From Streptomyces sp. NRRL S-455 (GTDB lineage: Bacteria > Actinomycetota > Actinomycetes > Streptomycetales > Streptomycetaceae): a stretch of DNA of 64,000 bases. The notes under the pieces were generated by a model, which saw only the letters and a list, made by a program, of their open reading frames with translations, had not been told where the DNA came from and ran no database searches. Within the stretch, counting starts at the first letter, position 1; every line of letters begins with the position of its first letter. Below are positions 51,435 through 59,928 of the stretch, piece by piece. The DNA is taken from contig NZ_JOCT01000014.1 of assembly GCF_000717875.1 (NCBI RefSeq), positions 100,272 to 164,271 of the forward strand, written 5' to 3'. A program made the translations under genes and the position numbers.

Positions 51435-52397
51435 TCAGACGGCCTGCTGGAGCTGCGGCAGCACCTTCGTGCGGTAGAAGTCGAAGAAGCCGCGCAGGTC
51501 CGGGCCGATCTGGTTGACGTAGACCCGGTCGAAGCCCGCGTCGGCGAACTGCTTCAGCTCGGCCACGTGCTCGTCCACGTCGTCGCCGCACACCCGGTTC
51601 TCGCGCACCATGTCCTCGGTGACGAGCTGCTGCGCCTGCTCGAAGTGGGCCGGGGAGGGCAGCACCTGGCCCAGCTCGCCGGGCAGTTGCTCGTTGGCCC
51701 AGAGCCGGTGGACGGTCCGTACGGCCTCGTCCTTGTCGGTGTCGTAGCAGACCTTGGTGCCGCCGCTGACCAGCTTTCCGCCGCCTCCGCCCTTGCGGTA
51801 CTGCTCCACCATCGTCTCGTCCGGCTGGATGGTGATGTAGCCGTCGCCGACGCGGGACGCGAGCTGGGTCGCCGCCGGGCCGAAGCCGGAGATGTCGATC
51901 GGGATCGGCTCGTCCGGGACCGTGTACAGGCGGGCGTTCTCCACCGTGTAGTGCGGCCCGTGATGGTTGACCTCCTCGCCGGAGAACAGCCGGCGCATCA
52001 CCTGGATGGCCTCCTCCAACATGTCCAGACGGACGTGAGCCGGCGGCCAGTGGTCGCCCAGGATGTGCTCGTTGAGCGCCTCGCCGGAGCCGACGCCGAG
52101 CCGGAAACGGTTGTTCGTCATCACCGCGCTGGTCGCCGCGGCCTGCGCCACCACCGCCGGGTGCATACGCACGGTCGGGCAGGTCACCGCCGTCTCGATC
52201 GGCAGCGACACCGCCTCGGACAGGGCGCCGATCACCGACCACACGAACGGGCTCTGGCCCTGCTCGTCGTTCCACGGGTGGTAGTGGTCGGAGATCCACA
52301 GCGCCTGGAAGCCGGCCTGCTCGGCCATCCGTGCCTGCTCGATCAGCTCGGCCGGTCCGTACTGCTCGCACGAGAGGAAGTAACCGTACTCGGGCAT
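51435..52397 (-). CDS. F420-dependent LLM-class oxidoreductase (G6PDH-like)
   Basis: The 320-residue luciferase-like barrel starts MPEYGYFLSCEQYGPAELIE. It has WISDHYHPWNDEQGQSPFVW, TCPTVRMHPAVVAQAAATSA and FRLGVGSGEALNEHILGDHW, all typical of F420-dependent glucose-6-phosphate dehydrogenase relatives. It should bind deazaflavin F420 and oxidise a sugar or alcohol. True Fgd assignment needs phosphate-pocket residues that I cannot confirm. It is divergent from the fused NADH dehydrogenase gene. Confidence 0.9.
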   Translation of the reverse strand: MPEYGYFLSCEQYGPAELIEQARMAEQAGFQALWISDHYHPWNDEQGQSPFVWSVIGALSEAVSLPIETAVTCPTVRMHPAVVAQAAATSAVMTNNRFRLGVGSGEALNEHILGDHWPPAHVRLDMLEEAIQVMRRLFSGEEVNHHGPHYTVENARLYTVPDEPIPIDISGFGPAATQLASRVGDGYITIQPDETMVEQYRKGGGGGKLVSGGTKVCYDTDKDEAVRTVHRLWANEQLPGELGQVLPSPAHFEQAQQLVTEDMVRENRVCGDDVDEHVAELKQFADAGFDRVYVNQIGPDLRGFFDFYRTKVLPQLQQAV

Positions 52398-52568
52398 GGG
52401 GGAGTGCCTCCGCGACGTCGGCGGTCCGTAACCCGCACCGAGTACCCGGGCACGGGGCCGGAAACCGGTGCCGTTCGGGCGGCCGGACGCCGGAGCACGT
52501 TTGGGTGCCCTGGTCAGGGGGACGCGGAAGTCTCCCGAGGTACGCGACAGCGCCGGAGGCGAGCGACC

Positions 52569-55500
52569 GTGAGTCGACCCCGCATCCTGATCGTCGGTGC
52601 CGGCTTCGCCGGATACCGCACGGCCCGCACCTTGTCCCGGATCACCCGGGGCCGGGCCCACATCACCCTGCTCAACCCCACCGACTACTTCCTCTATCTG
52701 CCCTTGCTGCCCCAGGTCGCCGCCGGGGTCCTCGAGCCGCGCCGGGTCACGGTCTCCCTCTCGGACTCGCTGCCGAACGTACGGCTGGTACTGGGCGAGG
52801 CCGACCGCATAGATCTCGACGAGCGGACCCTGCACTACACCGGCCCCGAGGGCGAGGGCGGCACACTCGCCTACGACCGGCTGGTACTCGCCGCAGGCAG
52901 CGTCAACAAGCTGCTGCCCATCCCCGGCGTCGCCGAGCACGCGCACGGCTTCCGGGGGCTGCCCGAGGCGCTCTACCTGCGCGACCACGTGACCCGGCAG
53001 GTCGAGCTGGCAGCCGCCGCCGACGACCCCAGGACGTGCGCCGCCCGGTGCACCTTCGTCGTGGTGGGCGCCGGATACACCGGCACCGAGGTCGCCGCGC
53101 ACGGGCAGATGTTCACCGACGCGCAGGTCCGCAAGCATCCGCTGCGGCAGGGCCTGCGGCCGCGGTGGATGCTGCTGGACGTGGCGCCGCGGGTGCTGCC
53201 CGAGATGGACGAGAAGCTGTCCGCCACCGCCGACCGGGTGCTGCGGGAGCGGGGCGTGGACGTGCGGATGGGGACCTCCGTGAAAGAGGCCACGCACGAG
53301 GGCGTCGTGCTGACCGACGGCGAGTTCGTCGAGACCCGGACGCTGGTGTGGTGCGTGGGCGTACGGCCCGACCCGCTGGTCGAGTCCCTCGGGCTGCCGA
53401 TGGACAAGGGACGGCTGCTCGTCGACCCGCACCTGCAGGTGCCGGGCCGGCCCGAGCTGTTCGCCTGCGGTGACGTGGCGGCCGTGCCCGACCTGGAGAA
53501 GCCGGGGAGCTACACGCCGATGACCGCGCAGCACGCCTGGCGGCACGGCAAGGTCGCTGCCGAGAACGTCGCCGCCTCGCTCGGGCTCGGTGGCGTGCGC
53601 AAGCCCTACCGTCACCGTGACCTCGGTTTCGTCGTGGATCTGGGCGGTGCGAAGGCCGCGGCCAATCCACTCGGCGTGGCCCTGTCGGGGGTACCGGCCG
53701 GTGCGGTGACGCGGGGCTACCACCTCGCCGCGATGCCCGGCAACCGCGTCCGGGTCGCCGCCGACTGGCTGCTCGACGCGGTACTGCCGCGGCAGGCAGT
53801 GCAGCTGGGACTCGTCCGGTCGTGGTCCGTCCCCCTGGACACGTCGTCACCGGAGCTGGCCCGGGTGCCGGGCGGACCGGGGCAGCGGCAGGAGGCCGAC
53901 GCCCGGTCCGGCCCCGGAGCCGCGCTCGCCGCCGACATCCATGAGGGGGCGAGCGGCGGCGGGGATCCCGGCCAGGGCCGGACCGCAGAAGAGCCCGCGA
54001 AGGGGCAGCCCGAGTCCGGGCCGACGCAGGTGCGACCCGGACCCGGGCCCGCGGAGCGGCGTTCCGAGGCGGCGTTGGCGAAGGGGCGTCCGGGGGGTGA
54101 GCCGGGCGGGGACGGGCCTGGTTCCCGGTTTGTGGAGCGGCGTTCCGAGGCCGAGACGGCGAAGGGGCGTCCCGGGGGTGAGCCGGGCGAGGACGGGCCC
54201 GGTTCCCGGTTTGTGGAGCGGCGCTCCGAGGCCGAGACGGCGAAGGGGCGTCCGGGGGGTGAGCCGGGCGGGGACGGGCCCGGTTCCCGGTTTGTGGAGC
54301 GGCGCTCCGAGGCCGAGACGGCGAAGGGGCGTCCGGCGGATGAGCCGGCCAGAAACCAGCCCGGTGGTGAGCCTGCCAAGAACCAGCCGGGTGGCGAGCC
54401 TGCCAAGAACCAGCCCGGCGGCGAGCCCGCCAAGAATCAGCCCGGCGGCGAGCCCGCCAAGAATCAGCCCCCGTCCGCCGCCCCCGAACCCCCGCCGAGA
54501 CTCATGAACACCGGTGAACTCACCGACCTCGGCCAGCAGCTGCGCGCGGACAGTGTCCGCGCCGCCGCCGCCGCGGGCTCCGGGCATCCGACGTCCTCGA
54601 TGTCCGCGGCCGACCTGATGGCCGTGCTGCTCGCCCACCACTTCCGCTACGACTTCGACCGCCCCGCCCACCCCGGCAACGACCGCTTCGTCCTCTCCAA
54701 GGGACACGCCTCCCCGCTGCTGTACTCCGCGTACAAGGCGGCCGGCGCCATCGACGACGAGGAACTGCTCACCTTCCGCAAGCTGGGCAGCCGCCTCGAA
54801 GGGCACCCCACCCCGCAGCGCCTGCCCTGGGTCGAGACGGCCACCGGCTCACTCGGGCAGGGCCTGCCGGTCGGCGTCGGCATCGCGCTCGCCGGCAAGC
54901 GGCTCGACCGCACCGGCAACCGTGTGTGGGTCCTGTGCGGTGACAGCGAGCTGGCCGAGGGTTCCGTGTGGGAGGCCGCCGAGCACGCCGGGTACGAGCA
55001 CCTGGACAACCTCACCGTGATCGTCGACGTCAACCGGCTCGGCCAGCGCGGACCGACCCGGCACGGACACGACCTGGACGCCTACGCCCGCCGCTTCCAG
55101 GCCTTCGACTGGCACACCATCGAGGTCGACGGGCACGACGTGGACGCCATCGACCGCGCCTACGGAGAGGCCGCGTCCACCAAGGGCCAGCCCACCGCGA
55201 TCCTGGCCCGCACCCTCAAGGGCAAGGGCGTCGAGGGCGTCCAGGACCGGGAGGGCCTGCACGGCAAGCCGCTTCCGGAGGCCGAGGACGCGATCGCGGA
55301 GCTCGGAGGCTCGCGCGACATCCGCGTCCGGGTGCAGGAGCCACCCGCCGCCCGCATGCTGCACTCGGTGCACACCGGTGACTTCGAACTCCCCAGGTGG
55401 GACAAGGGCGAAGAGGTCGCCACCCGCAACGCCTTCGGGCAGGCGCTGGCCGCGCTCGGCACCGGACGCGGCGACATCGTCGCCTTGGACGGCGAGGTCG

Positions 55501-56351
55501 GCGACTCCACGCGCGCCGAGTTCTTCGCCAAGGAGCACCCAGACCGCTACTTCGAGTGCTACATCGCCGAGCAGCAACTGGTCGCCTCCGCGGTCGGGCT
55601 CGCGTCCCGCGGCTGGGTGCCGTACGCCGCCACCTTCGCGGCGTTCCTGACCCGGGCCTACGACTTCATCCGGATGGCCTCCATCAGCGGCTCCGGCATC
55701 AACCTCGTCGGCTCGCACGCCGGTGTCGCCATCGGCCAGGACGGGCCGAGCCAGATGGGCCTGGAGGACCTGGCGATGATGCGGGCGGTGCACGGCTCGA
55801 CCGTGCTGTACCCCTGCGACGCCAACCAGACCGCGCGGCTCGTCGGCGCGATGGCGGGCCTGGAGGGCGTGCGCTATCTGCGCACCTCGCGCGGCGAGAG
55901 CAAGGTGATCTACGGCCCGGACGAGGATTTCCCGGTCGGCGGCAGCAAGGTGCTGCGCTCCTCCGGGCGCGACCGGCTGACCCTCGTCGCGGCGGGCGTC
56001 ACCGTGCACGAGGCGCTGGCCGCCGCCGACGCCCTGGAGCAGGAGGGCATCAACGCGCGGGTCATCGACCTGTACTCCGTGAAGCCCGTCGACCGGGCCA
56101 CCCTGCGCCGGGCCGCCGAGGAGACCGGCTGCCTGGTGACCGTGGAGGACCACCACCCGGAGGGCGGCATCGGCGACGCGGTCCTCGACGCCTTCACCGA
56201 CGGCCGGCCCGTGCCGCGGCTGGTGCGGCTCGGCGTACGGACCATGCCGGGATCGGCGTCCCCGGAGGAACAGCTGCACGCCGCGGGCATCGACGCCGAA
56301 TCCATCGCGGCGGCCGGGCGGCTGCTGGTGGAGGAGGCGGTCGTGCCGTGA
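52569..56351 (+). CDS. Type II NADH dehydrogenase-transketolase fusion joined by tandem-repeat linker
   Basis: A single 1260-codon frame without a stop. Residues 1-435 are a type II NADH:quinone oxidoreductase: FAD loop ILIVGAGFAGYRTARTL, NAD loop FVVVGAGYTGTEVAAH, FACGDVAAVP. Residues 440-645 are low-complexity Gly/Pro/Glu sequence; 496-635 consist of 27-residue units (ERRSEAETAKGRPGGEP...) and then 9-residue units (GGEPAKNQP). Residues 646-1260 are a complete transketolase of the short eukaryote-like type: GSGHPTSSMSAADLMAVLL, GDSELAEGSVWEAAEHAG, DVNRLGQRGP. The GTG start at 52569 is weakly supplied with a ribosome site. Such genes are normally separate neighbours. ATG 54504 could also start transketolase alone, but only a weak site precedes it. 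Confidence 0.85.
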   Translation: MSRPRILIVGAGFAGYRTARTLSRITRGRAHITLLNPTDYFLYLPLLPQVAAGVLEPRRVTVSLSDSLPNVRLVLGEADRIDLDERTLHYTGPEGEGGTLAYDRLVLAAGSVNKLLPIPGVAEHAHGFRGLPEALYLRDHVTRQVELAAAADDPRTCAARCTFVVVGAGYTGTEVAAHGQMFTDAQVRKHPLRQGLRPRWMLLDVAPRVLPEMDEKLSATADRVLRERGVDVRMGTSVKEATHEGVVLTDGEFVETRTLVWCVGVRPDPLVESLGLPMDKGRLLVDPHLQVPGRPELFACGDVAAVPDLEKPGSYTPMTAQHAWRHGKVAAENVAASLGLGGVRKPYRHRDLGFVVDLGGAKAAANPLGVALSGVPAGAVTRGYHLAAMPGNRVRVAADWLLDAVLPRQAVQLGLVRSWSVPLDTSSPELARVPGGPGQRQEADARSGPGAALAADIHEGASGGGDPGQGRTAEEPAKGQPESGPTQVRPGPGPAERRSEAALAKGRPGGEPGGDGPGSRFVERRSEAETAKGRPGGEPGEDGPGSRFVERRSEAETAKGRPGGEPGGDGPGSRFVERRSEAETAKGRPADEPARNQPGGEPAKNQPGGEPAKNQPGGEPAKNQPGGEPAKNQPPSAAPEPPPRLMNTGELTDLGQQLRADSVRAAAAAGSGHPTSSMSAADLMAVLLAHHFRYDFDRPAHPGNDRFVLSKGHASPLLYSAYKAAGAIDDEELLTFRKLGSRLEGHPTPQRLPWVETATGSLGQGLPVGVGIALAGKRLDRTGNRVWVLCGDSELAEGSVWEAAEHAGYEHLDNLTVIVDVNRLGQRGPTRHGHDLDAYARRFQAFDWHTIEVDGHDVDAIDRAYGEAASTKGQPTAILARTLKGKGVEGVQDREGLHGKPLPEAEDAIAELGGSRDIRVRVQEPPAARMLHSVHTGDFELPRWDKGEEVATRNAFGQALAALGTGRGDIVALDGEVGDSTRAEFFAKEHPDRYFECYIAEQQLVASAVGLASRGWVPYAATFAAFLTRAYDFIRMASISGSGINLVGSHAGVAIGQDGPSQMGLEDLAMMRAVHGSTVLYPCDANQTARLVGAMAGLEGVRYLRTSRGESKVIYGPDEDFPVGGSKVLRSSGRDRLTLVAAGVTVHEALAAADALEQEGINARVIDLYSVKPVDRATLRRAAEETGCLVTVEDHHPEGGIGDAVLDAFTDGRPVPRLVRLGVRTMPGSASPEEQLHAAGIDAESIAAAGRLLVEEAVVP
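54054..54335 (+). repeat. 81-bp in-frame tandem repeat
   Basis: Three full 81-bp copies start at 54054, 54135 and 54216, and a 39-bp partial copy at 54297. They encode ERRSEAETAKGRPGGEPGGD plus GPGSRFV. Copies 2 and 3 are almost identical in DNA, showing recent expansion. Confidence 0.9.
54339..54473 (+). repeat. 27-bp in-frame tandem repeat
   Basis: Five 27-bp units start at 54339, 54366, 54393, 54420 and 54447, encoding GGEPAKNQP. The first is diverged (DEPARNQPG). The last two are near identical. Confidence 0.9.
54504..56351 (+). other. tkt: Transketolase module of the fusion, possible internal start
   Basis: From the ATG at 54504 the frame encodes a full 615-residue transketolase. It has the TPP-binding region GDSELAEG with LDNLTVIVDVN, the pyrimidine domain (VALDGEVGDSTRAEFFAKEH, then YIAEQQLVASAVGLA) and a C-terminal regulatory domain. 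In related genomes this is usually a separate gene. Upstream of the ATG only CCGAGA resembles a ribosome site, so independent translation would be weak. I cannot tell from sequence which form is made. Confidence 0.6.
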
Positions 56352-57277
56352 GCGGCGGCGACGGCACGCGCAGGGTGCGGGCCGGCCGCCGCACCCTGGA
56401 GGTCCACCGGCCGGACAAGGTGCTCTTCCCCGGCGGCGCCGACGCCAAGGAGTACACCAAGGGCGACCTGGTGGACTACCACCGGGCCGTGGCGCCCTTC
56501 ATGCTGCCGCACCTGCGCGGCCGTCCCCTGATGCTGGAACGGCACCCGGACGGCATCGACGGCCCCCGCTTCATGCAGAAGAACACCCCGGACCACTACC
56601 CGGAGTGGATCGACCGCGTCGAGCTGTCCAAAGAGGGCGGCACCGTCTGCCACACCGTGTGCGACGACACCGCCACCCTCCTCTACCTGGCCGACCAGGC
56701 GAGCATCACCCTGCACCGCTGGCTGTCCCGCGCCGATGACGTCGACCACCCCGACCGGCTGGTCTTCGACCTCGACCCGGCGGGGGACGACTTCGAAGCC
56801 GTCCGGGAGGCCGCCCGGCTGCTGAAGGAGCTCCTGGACGAGCTGGAGCTGCCCTCGGCGCTGATGACCACCGGCTCGCGCGGCCTGCACGTCATCGTGC
56901 CGCTGAACGGCCGGCACGACTTCGACGAGGTACGCGCCTTCGCCCGGGACGTCGCCGGCACCCTCGCCGACGCCCACCCCGACCGCCTCACCACCGCCGC
57001 CCGCAAGAAGGACCGCGGTGAACGGCTCTACCTCGACGTGCAGCGCAACGCCTACGCCCAGACCGCCGTCGCACCCTTCACCGTGCGGCCCCGGCCGGGC
57101 GCACCGGTGGCGACCCCCGTCAGCTGGGAGCAACTGGGCGACCCCGAGCTGCACGCCCGACGCTGGACCATCGCCGACGCCGTCGAGCAGGCCCGCACCA
57201 ACCCCTGGTCGGGCCTGCTGAACCGCGGCCGGGCACTGGGCCCGGGCCGGCGTCGGCTGAACGCGCTGCGCGGCTGA
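56348..57277 (+). CDS. Stand-alone LigD-type (NHEJ) DNA polymerase/primase domain protein
   Basis: The 309-residue protein matches the polymerase domain of LigD: VHRPDKVLFPGGADAKEYTK at the start, catalytic Asp pair in VFDLDPAGDDFEAV, GSRGLHVIVPL and KDRGERLYLDVQRNAYAQT. No ligase or nuclease domain is attached. It should add nucleotides, preferably ribonucleotides, at broken DNA ends in Ku-dependent repair. The GTG start overlaps the fusion gene's stop (56348-56351), so the two are coupled. It may be used in spores or aerial hyphae. Confidence 0.92.
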   Translation: MSGGDGTRRVRAGRRTLEVHRPDKVLFPGGADAKEYTKGDLVDYHRAVAPFMLPHLRGRPLMLERHPDGIDGPRFMQKNTPDHYPEWIDRVELSKEGGTVCHTVCDDTATLLYLADQASITLHRWLSRADDVDHPDRLVFDLDPAGDDFEAVREAARLLKELLDELELPSALMTTGSRGLHVIVPLNGRHDFDEVRAFARDVAGTLADAHPDRLTTAARKKDRGERLYLDVQRNAYAQTAVAPFTVRPRPGAPVATPVSWEQLGDPELHARRWTIADAVEQARTNPWSGLLNRGRALGPGRRRLNALRG

Positions 57278-57370
57278 GGCGGCCCGGCCGCGGGCTCGGT
57301 GGGTGGCAGATGCACGCGCTCGTAGAGGTTTGGCGAACACTCTTGCGGCCACACGGAGGGGGAGGTGGCC

Positions 57371-57742
57371 ATGTCGAACACAAAGAACACGCAAGAGTCG
57401 CAAGATTCACAGAAGGCACAGGACTCACAGAAATCGCGCACATCGACCGACCGTCGCGCGGCCGACGACCGGCCGAGCCCGATGGAGGTGCTGCGCCAGG
57501 CGCGCGGGCAGCTCGCGGAGCTCACCGGCATGGAGGCCGAGTCCGTGTCGTCCTTCGAGCAGACGGATGAGGGGTGGGCGCTGGAGGTCGAGGTCCTCGA
57601 ACTCGAGCGCGTGCCCGACACGATGAGCCTGATGGCGAGCTACCAGGTGGAGCTCGACTCCCAGGGACAGCTCACCGGTTACCGGCGCGTCCGTCGCTAC
57701 GAGCGAGGGCGGTCCGACGCGCGCAGGCCCGGCGGCCGCTAG
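57371..57742 (+). CDS. gvpO: Gas vesicle protein GvpO
   Basis: The 123-residue protein has a polar Ser/Gln/Asp-rich N-terminus (first 38 residues) and a folded GvpO domain (PSPMEVLRQARGQLAELTGM ... YQVELDSQGQLTGYRRVRRY). GvpO is a minor, non-structural factor needed for vesicle formation in halophiles. The ATG at 57371 has GGAGG at 57361-57365. It leads the gvp operon; 93 bases separate it from the polymerase gene, so a promoter may lie there, though none is clear. Confidence 0.92.
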   Translation: MSNTKNTQESQDSQKAQDSQKSRTSTDRRAADDRPSPMEVLRQARGQLAELTGMEAESVSSFEQTDEGWALEVEVLELERVPDTMSLMASYQVELDSQGQLTGYRRVRRYERGRSDARRPGGR

Positions 57743-57790
57743 GCCGCCCGGATGGAATGACACACCCAAGAACAAGGAGGAACAGCCGGA

Positions 57791-58225
57791 ATGACTGTCG
57801 TACCGGCACAGCAAACCGGCGGCGGAGGCGGCAGCAGCGGTCTCTACGACGTGCTCGAACTCGTTCTGGACAGGGGGCTCGTGATTGACGCGTTCGTACG
57901 GGTCTCCCTGGTCGGCATCGAGATCCTCAAGATCGACGTACGTGTGGTCGTGGCCAGCGTCGACACGTATCTGCGCTTCGCCGAGGCGTGCAACCGGCTC
58001 GACCTGGAGGCCGGGCCGCGCAAGGACCCGGGCCTGCCCGACCTGGTCGGGGAGATGACCGAGTCCGGTGCGCGCGGCAAGTCCAAGGGGGCGCTGTCCG
58101 GTGCCGCCGAGACCATCTCCGACGCCTTCAAGCAGGCCCGCGACGAAGGTTCCGAGCGTCAGGGCGAGTCCCGCCCGCGCGCCCGTAAGAGCACGTCGTC
58201 CCGCCGGAAGGAGGAGCAGGAGTGA
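57791..58225 (+). CDS. gvpA: Gas vesicle structural protein GvpA
   Basis: The 144-residue protein has the GvpA fold (residues about 17-75: LYDVLELVLDRGLVIDAFVR, then VSLVGIEILKIDVRVVVASV). This helix-strand-strand-helix unit builds the vesicle wall. It is about twice the usual 70-75 residues because of a basic, disordered tail (about 95-144, ending RKSTSSRRKEEQE). AAGGAGGAA precedes the ATG. The stop overlaps the GTG of gvpF. Confidence 0.94.
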   Translation: MTVVPAQQTGGGGGSSGLYDVLELVLDRGLVIDAFVRVSLVGIEILKIDVRVVVASVDTYLRFAEACNRLDLEAGPRKDPGLPDLVGEMTESGARGKSKGALSGAAETISDAFKQARDEGSERQGESRPRARKSTSSRRKEEQE

Positions 58226-58995
58226 GCACCTACGTCTACGGCATCGCGGCGAGTTCGCACCCCGCCCTGCCCGAGGGCATGGGCGGCGTCGGTGATCCGC
58301 CCCGCCCGGTGCGCATCCTGCGCGAGGGTGAGCTGGCGGCCATCGTCAGCGAGTCCCCCGAAGGGCTGCGGCCCAAGCGCAGGGACCTGCTCGCCCACCA
58401 GAACGTGCTCAGCGAGGCGGGAGCGGCGGGCTGTGTGCTGCCCATGCGGTTCGGCAGCGTCGCCCCGGACGACAACTCCATCACCGGCGTGCTCGCCGAG
58501 CGTGCCGAACACTACAAGGAGCGCCTGCGGGCCCTGGACGGCCGGGTCGAGTACAACGTCAAGGCCAATCACGTGGAAGAGGCCGTCCTGCACCAGGTGA
58601 TGGCCGAGAACCCGGACATCCGCGGTCTCGCCGAGGCCAACCGGCAGGCGGGCGGCGGCAGCTACGACGACAAGATCCGGCTCGGCGAGCTGGTCGCCGC
58701 CGCGGTCAAGGCCAAGGAGGGCGACGACGCCGCCGCACTGCGGCGCGCCCTGGAGCCGGCCGCCGACGACGTGAGCGTGGGACCGGAGTCCACCGGCTGG
58801 CTGGCCAACGTCTCGTTCCTGGTCGACCGCGAGTCGGCCGAGACCTTCCTGGCCGCTGTCGAGCAGGCGCGCAAGGACATGCCGCACCTGGAGGTGCGGA
58901 TCAACGGCCCGCTGCCGCCGTACAGCTTCGTCGAGCCCGGTCCGGCCGAGCCGGCGGGCACCGCGGCCGGGGGCACGGAGACCGGAGCGGGGTGA
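58222..58995 (+). CDS. gvpF: Gas vesicle protein GvpF
   Basis: The 257-residue GvpF/L-family protein begins STYVYGIAASSHPALPEGMG and has VLPMRFGSVAPDDNSI and the C-terminal VRINGPLPPYSFVE motif. GvpF is the chaperone that binds GvpA and delivers it to the growing vesicle. The GTG start overlaps the gvpA stop by 4 bp. A second family member (gvpL) lies later in the operon. Confidence 0.94.
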   Translation: MSTYVYGIAASSHPALPEGMGGVGDPPRPVRILREGELAAIVSESPEGLRPKRRDLLAHQNVLSEAGAAGCVLPMRFGSVAPDDNSITGVLAERAEHYKERLRALDGRVEYNVKANHVEEAVLHQVMAENPDIRGLAEANRQAGGGSYDDKIRLGELVAAAVKAKEGDDAAALRRALEPAADDVSVGPESTGWLANVSFLVDRESAETFLAAVEQARKDMPHLEVRINGPLPPYSFVEPGPAEPAGTAAGGTETGAG

Positions 58996-58999
58996 CGAC

Positions 59000-59266
59000 A
59001 TGGGCCTGATCTCCGAGGTGCTGCTGCTGCCGTTCGCACCGGTACGCGGCAGCGCCTGGGCCATCAATCAGGTGCTCCAGGAGGCCGAGCGGATCTACTA
59101 CGACCCCGCCACGGTCCGGGCCGAACTGTCCCGTCTGGAGGAACAGTTGGAGGCCGGAGAGATCACGGAGGAGGAGTTCGACCGCCTCGAGGACGAACTC
59201 CTCGACCGGTTGGAGACCGCCACGCGCGCGAGCGCGGGAACAGGCCAGCAAGGGACGACACAATGA
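59000..59266 (+). CDS. gvpG: Gas vesicle protein GvpG
   Basis: The 88-residue helical protein (PFAPVRGSAWAINQVLQEAE; LSRLEEQLEAGEITEEEFDR) is a normal-length GvpG, an accessory assembly protein in the GvpF/GvpL complex. It starts 4 bases after gvpF and its stop overlaps the gvpY ATG. Confidence 0.92.
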   Translation: MGLISEVLLLPFAPVRGSAWAINQVLQEAERIYYDPATVRAELSRLEEQLEAGEITEEEFDRLEDELLDRLETATRASAGTGQQGTTQ

Positions 59267-59928
59267 ACCGAACGGGACTGGGCCTCGCAGTGGCCGGATA
59301 CGTCCTGGGGCGTACCAAGAAGCTGAAGATGGCGATAGCCGTCGGCGGGTTGGTGGCCGGCAAGAAGCTGAACCTGAATCCCCGCATGGTCGCGGACCTG
59401 GTCCAGCAGCAGCTGCGGAACAACCCGCAGTTCAAGGAGATCGGGGACCAGTTGCGCGAGGACCTGCGCGGCGTGGGCAAGGCGGCCTCCGGCGCCTTGG
59501 TCGAGCGGCAGCTCGACGCGTTCGCGGACCGGCTGCACGGCCGTACGGCCCAGATGCGCGACCAGCTGAACGGCGCGGTGCCCGGCGGGCGCGACGACGA
59601 CGCCGAGGATGCCGAGCACGACGAGGAAGAGGAACCCGAGGCTTCGGGTCCGGAACAGGATGAGGAGCCCCAGGACTCGGGTCCGGAGGCGGACGAGGAG
59701 ACGGAGGACCGCGAGCGGGAGCCCGCGGCGAAGAAGGCCCCCGCGAAGAAGGCGGCCAAGAAGGCCCCCGCCGCCAAGAAGGCCCCTGCCGGGAAGAAGG
59801 CTCCGGCCAAGAAGACGGCGGGCCGCAAGGCGGCCCCGAAGAAGACCACGGCCGCGAAGAAGGCGACCGCCGGCAGCCGGGGCGGCAGCGCCCGGTCCCG
59901 GATGCCGAAAGGAGGCGGTGAGGGATGA
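59263..59928 (+). CDS. gvpY: Gas vesicle cluster protein GvpY with acidic stretch and lysine-rich tail
   Basis: The 221-residue protein, specific to actinobacterial gvp operons, has a folded N-terminus (about 1-105: LGLAVAGYVLGRTKKLKMAI ... GKKLNLNPRMVADLVQQQL). An acidic stretch follows (about 108-150, Asp/Glu-rich). The C-terminus is of linker-histone type, with repeated KKAPAKKA units (about 155-210). The tail resembles basic tails of Streptomyces HupS-like proteins and could bind nucleic acid or acidic proteins. Its molecular role is unknown. Start and stop overlap gvpG and gvpZ. Confidence 0.88.
   Translation: MNRTGLGLAVAGYVLGRTKKLKMAIAVGGLVAGKKLNLNPRMVADLVQQQLRNNPQFKEIGDQLREDLRGVGKAASGALVERQLDAFADRLHGRTAQMRDQLNGAVPGGRDDDAEDAEHDEEEEPEASGPEQDEEPQDSGPEADEETEDREREPAAKKAPAKKAAKKAPAAKKAPAGKKAPAKKTAGRKAAPKKTTAAKKATAGSRGGSARSRMPKGGGEG

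Noticed and set aside
54054..54473. Repeat array considered as CRISPR
   Set aside because: Units are head-to-tail without unique spacers, are multiples of three and lie in a coding frame. No cas genes are present.
53900..54503. Frameshift that would separate NADH dehydrogenase and transketolase
   Set aside because: Both domains are in the same frame and the linker is codon-biased in that frame without any stop, so no frameshift is visible in the given sequence.
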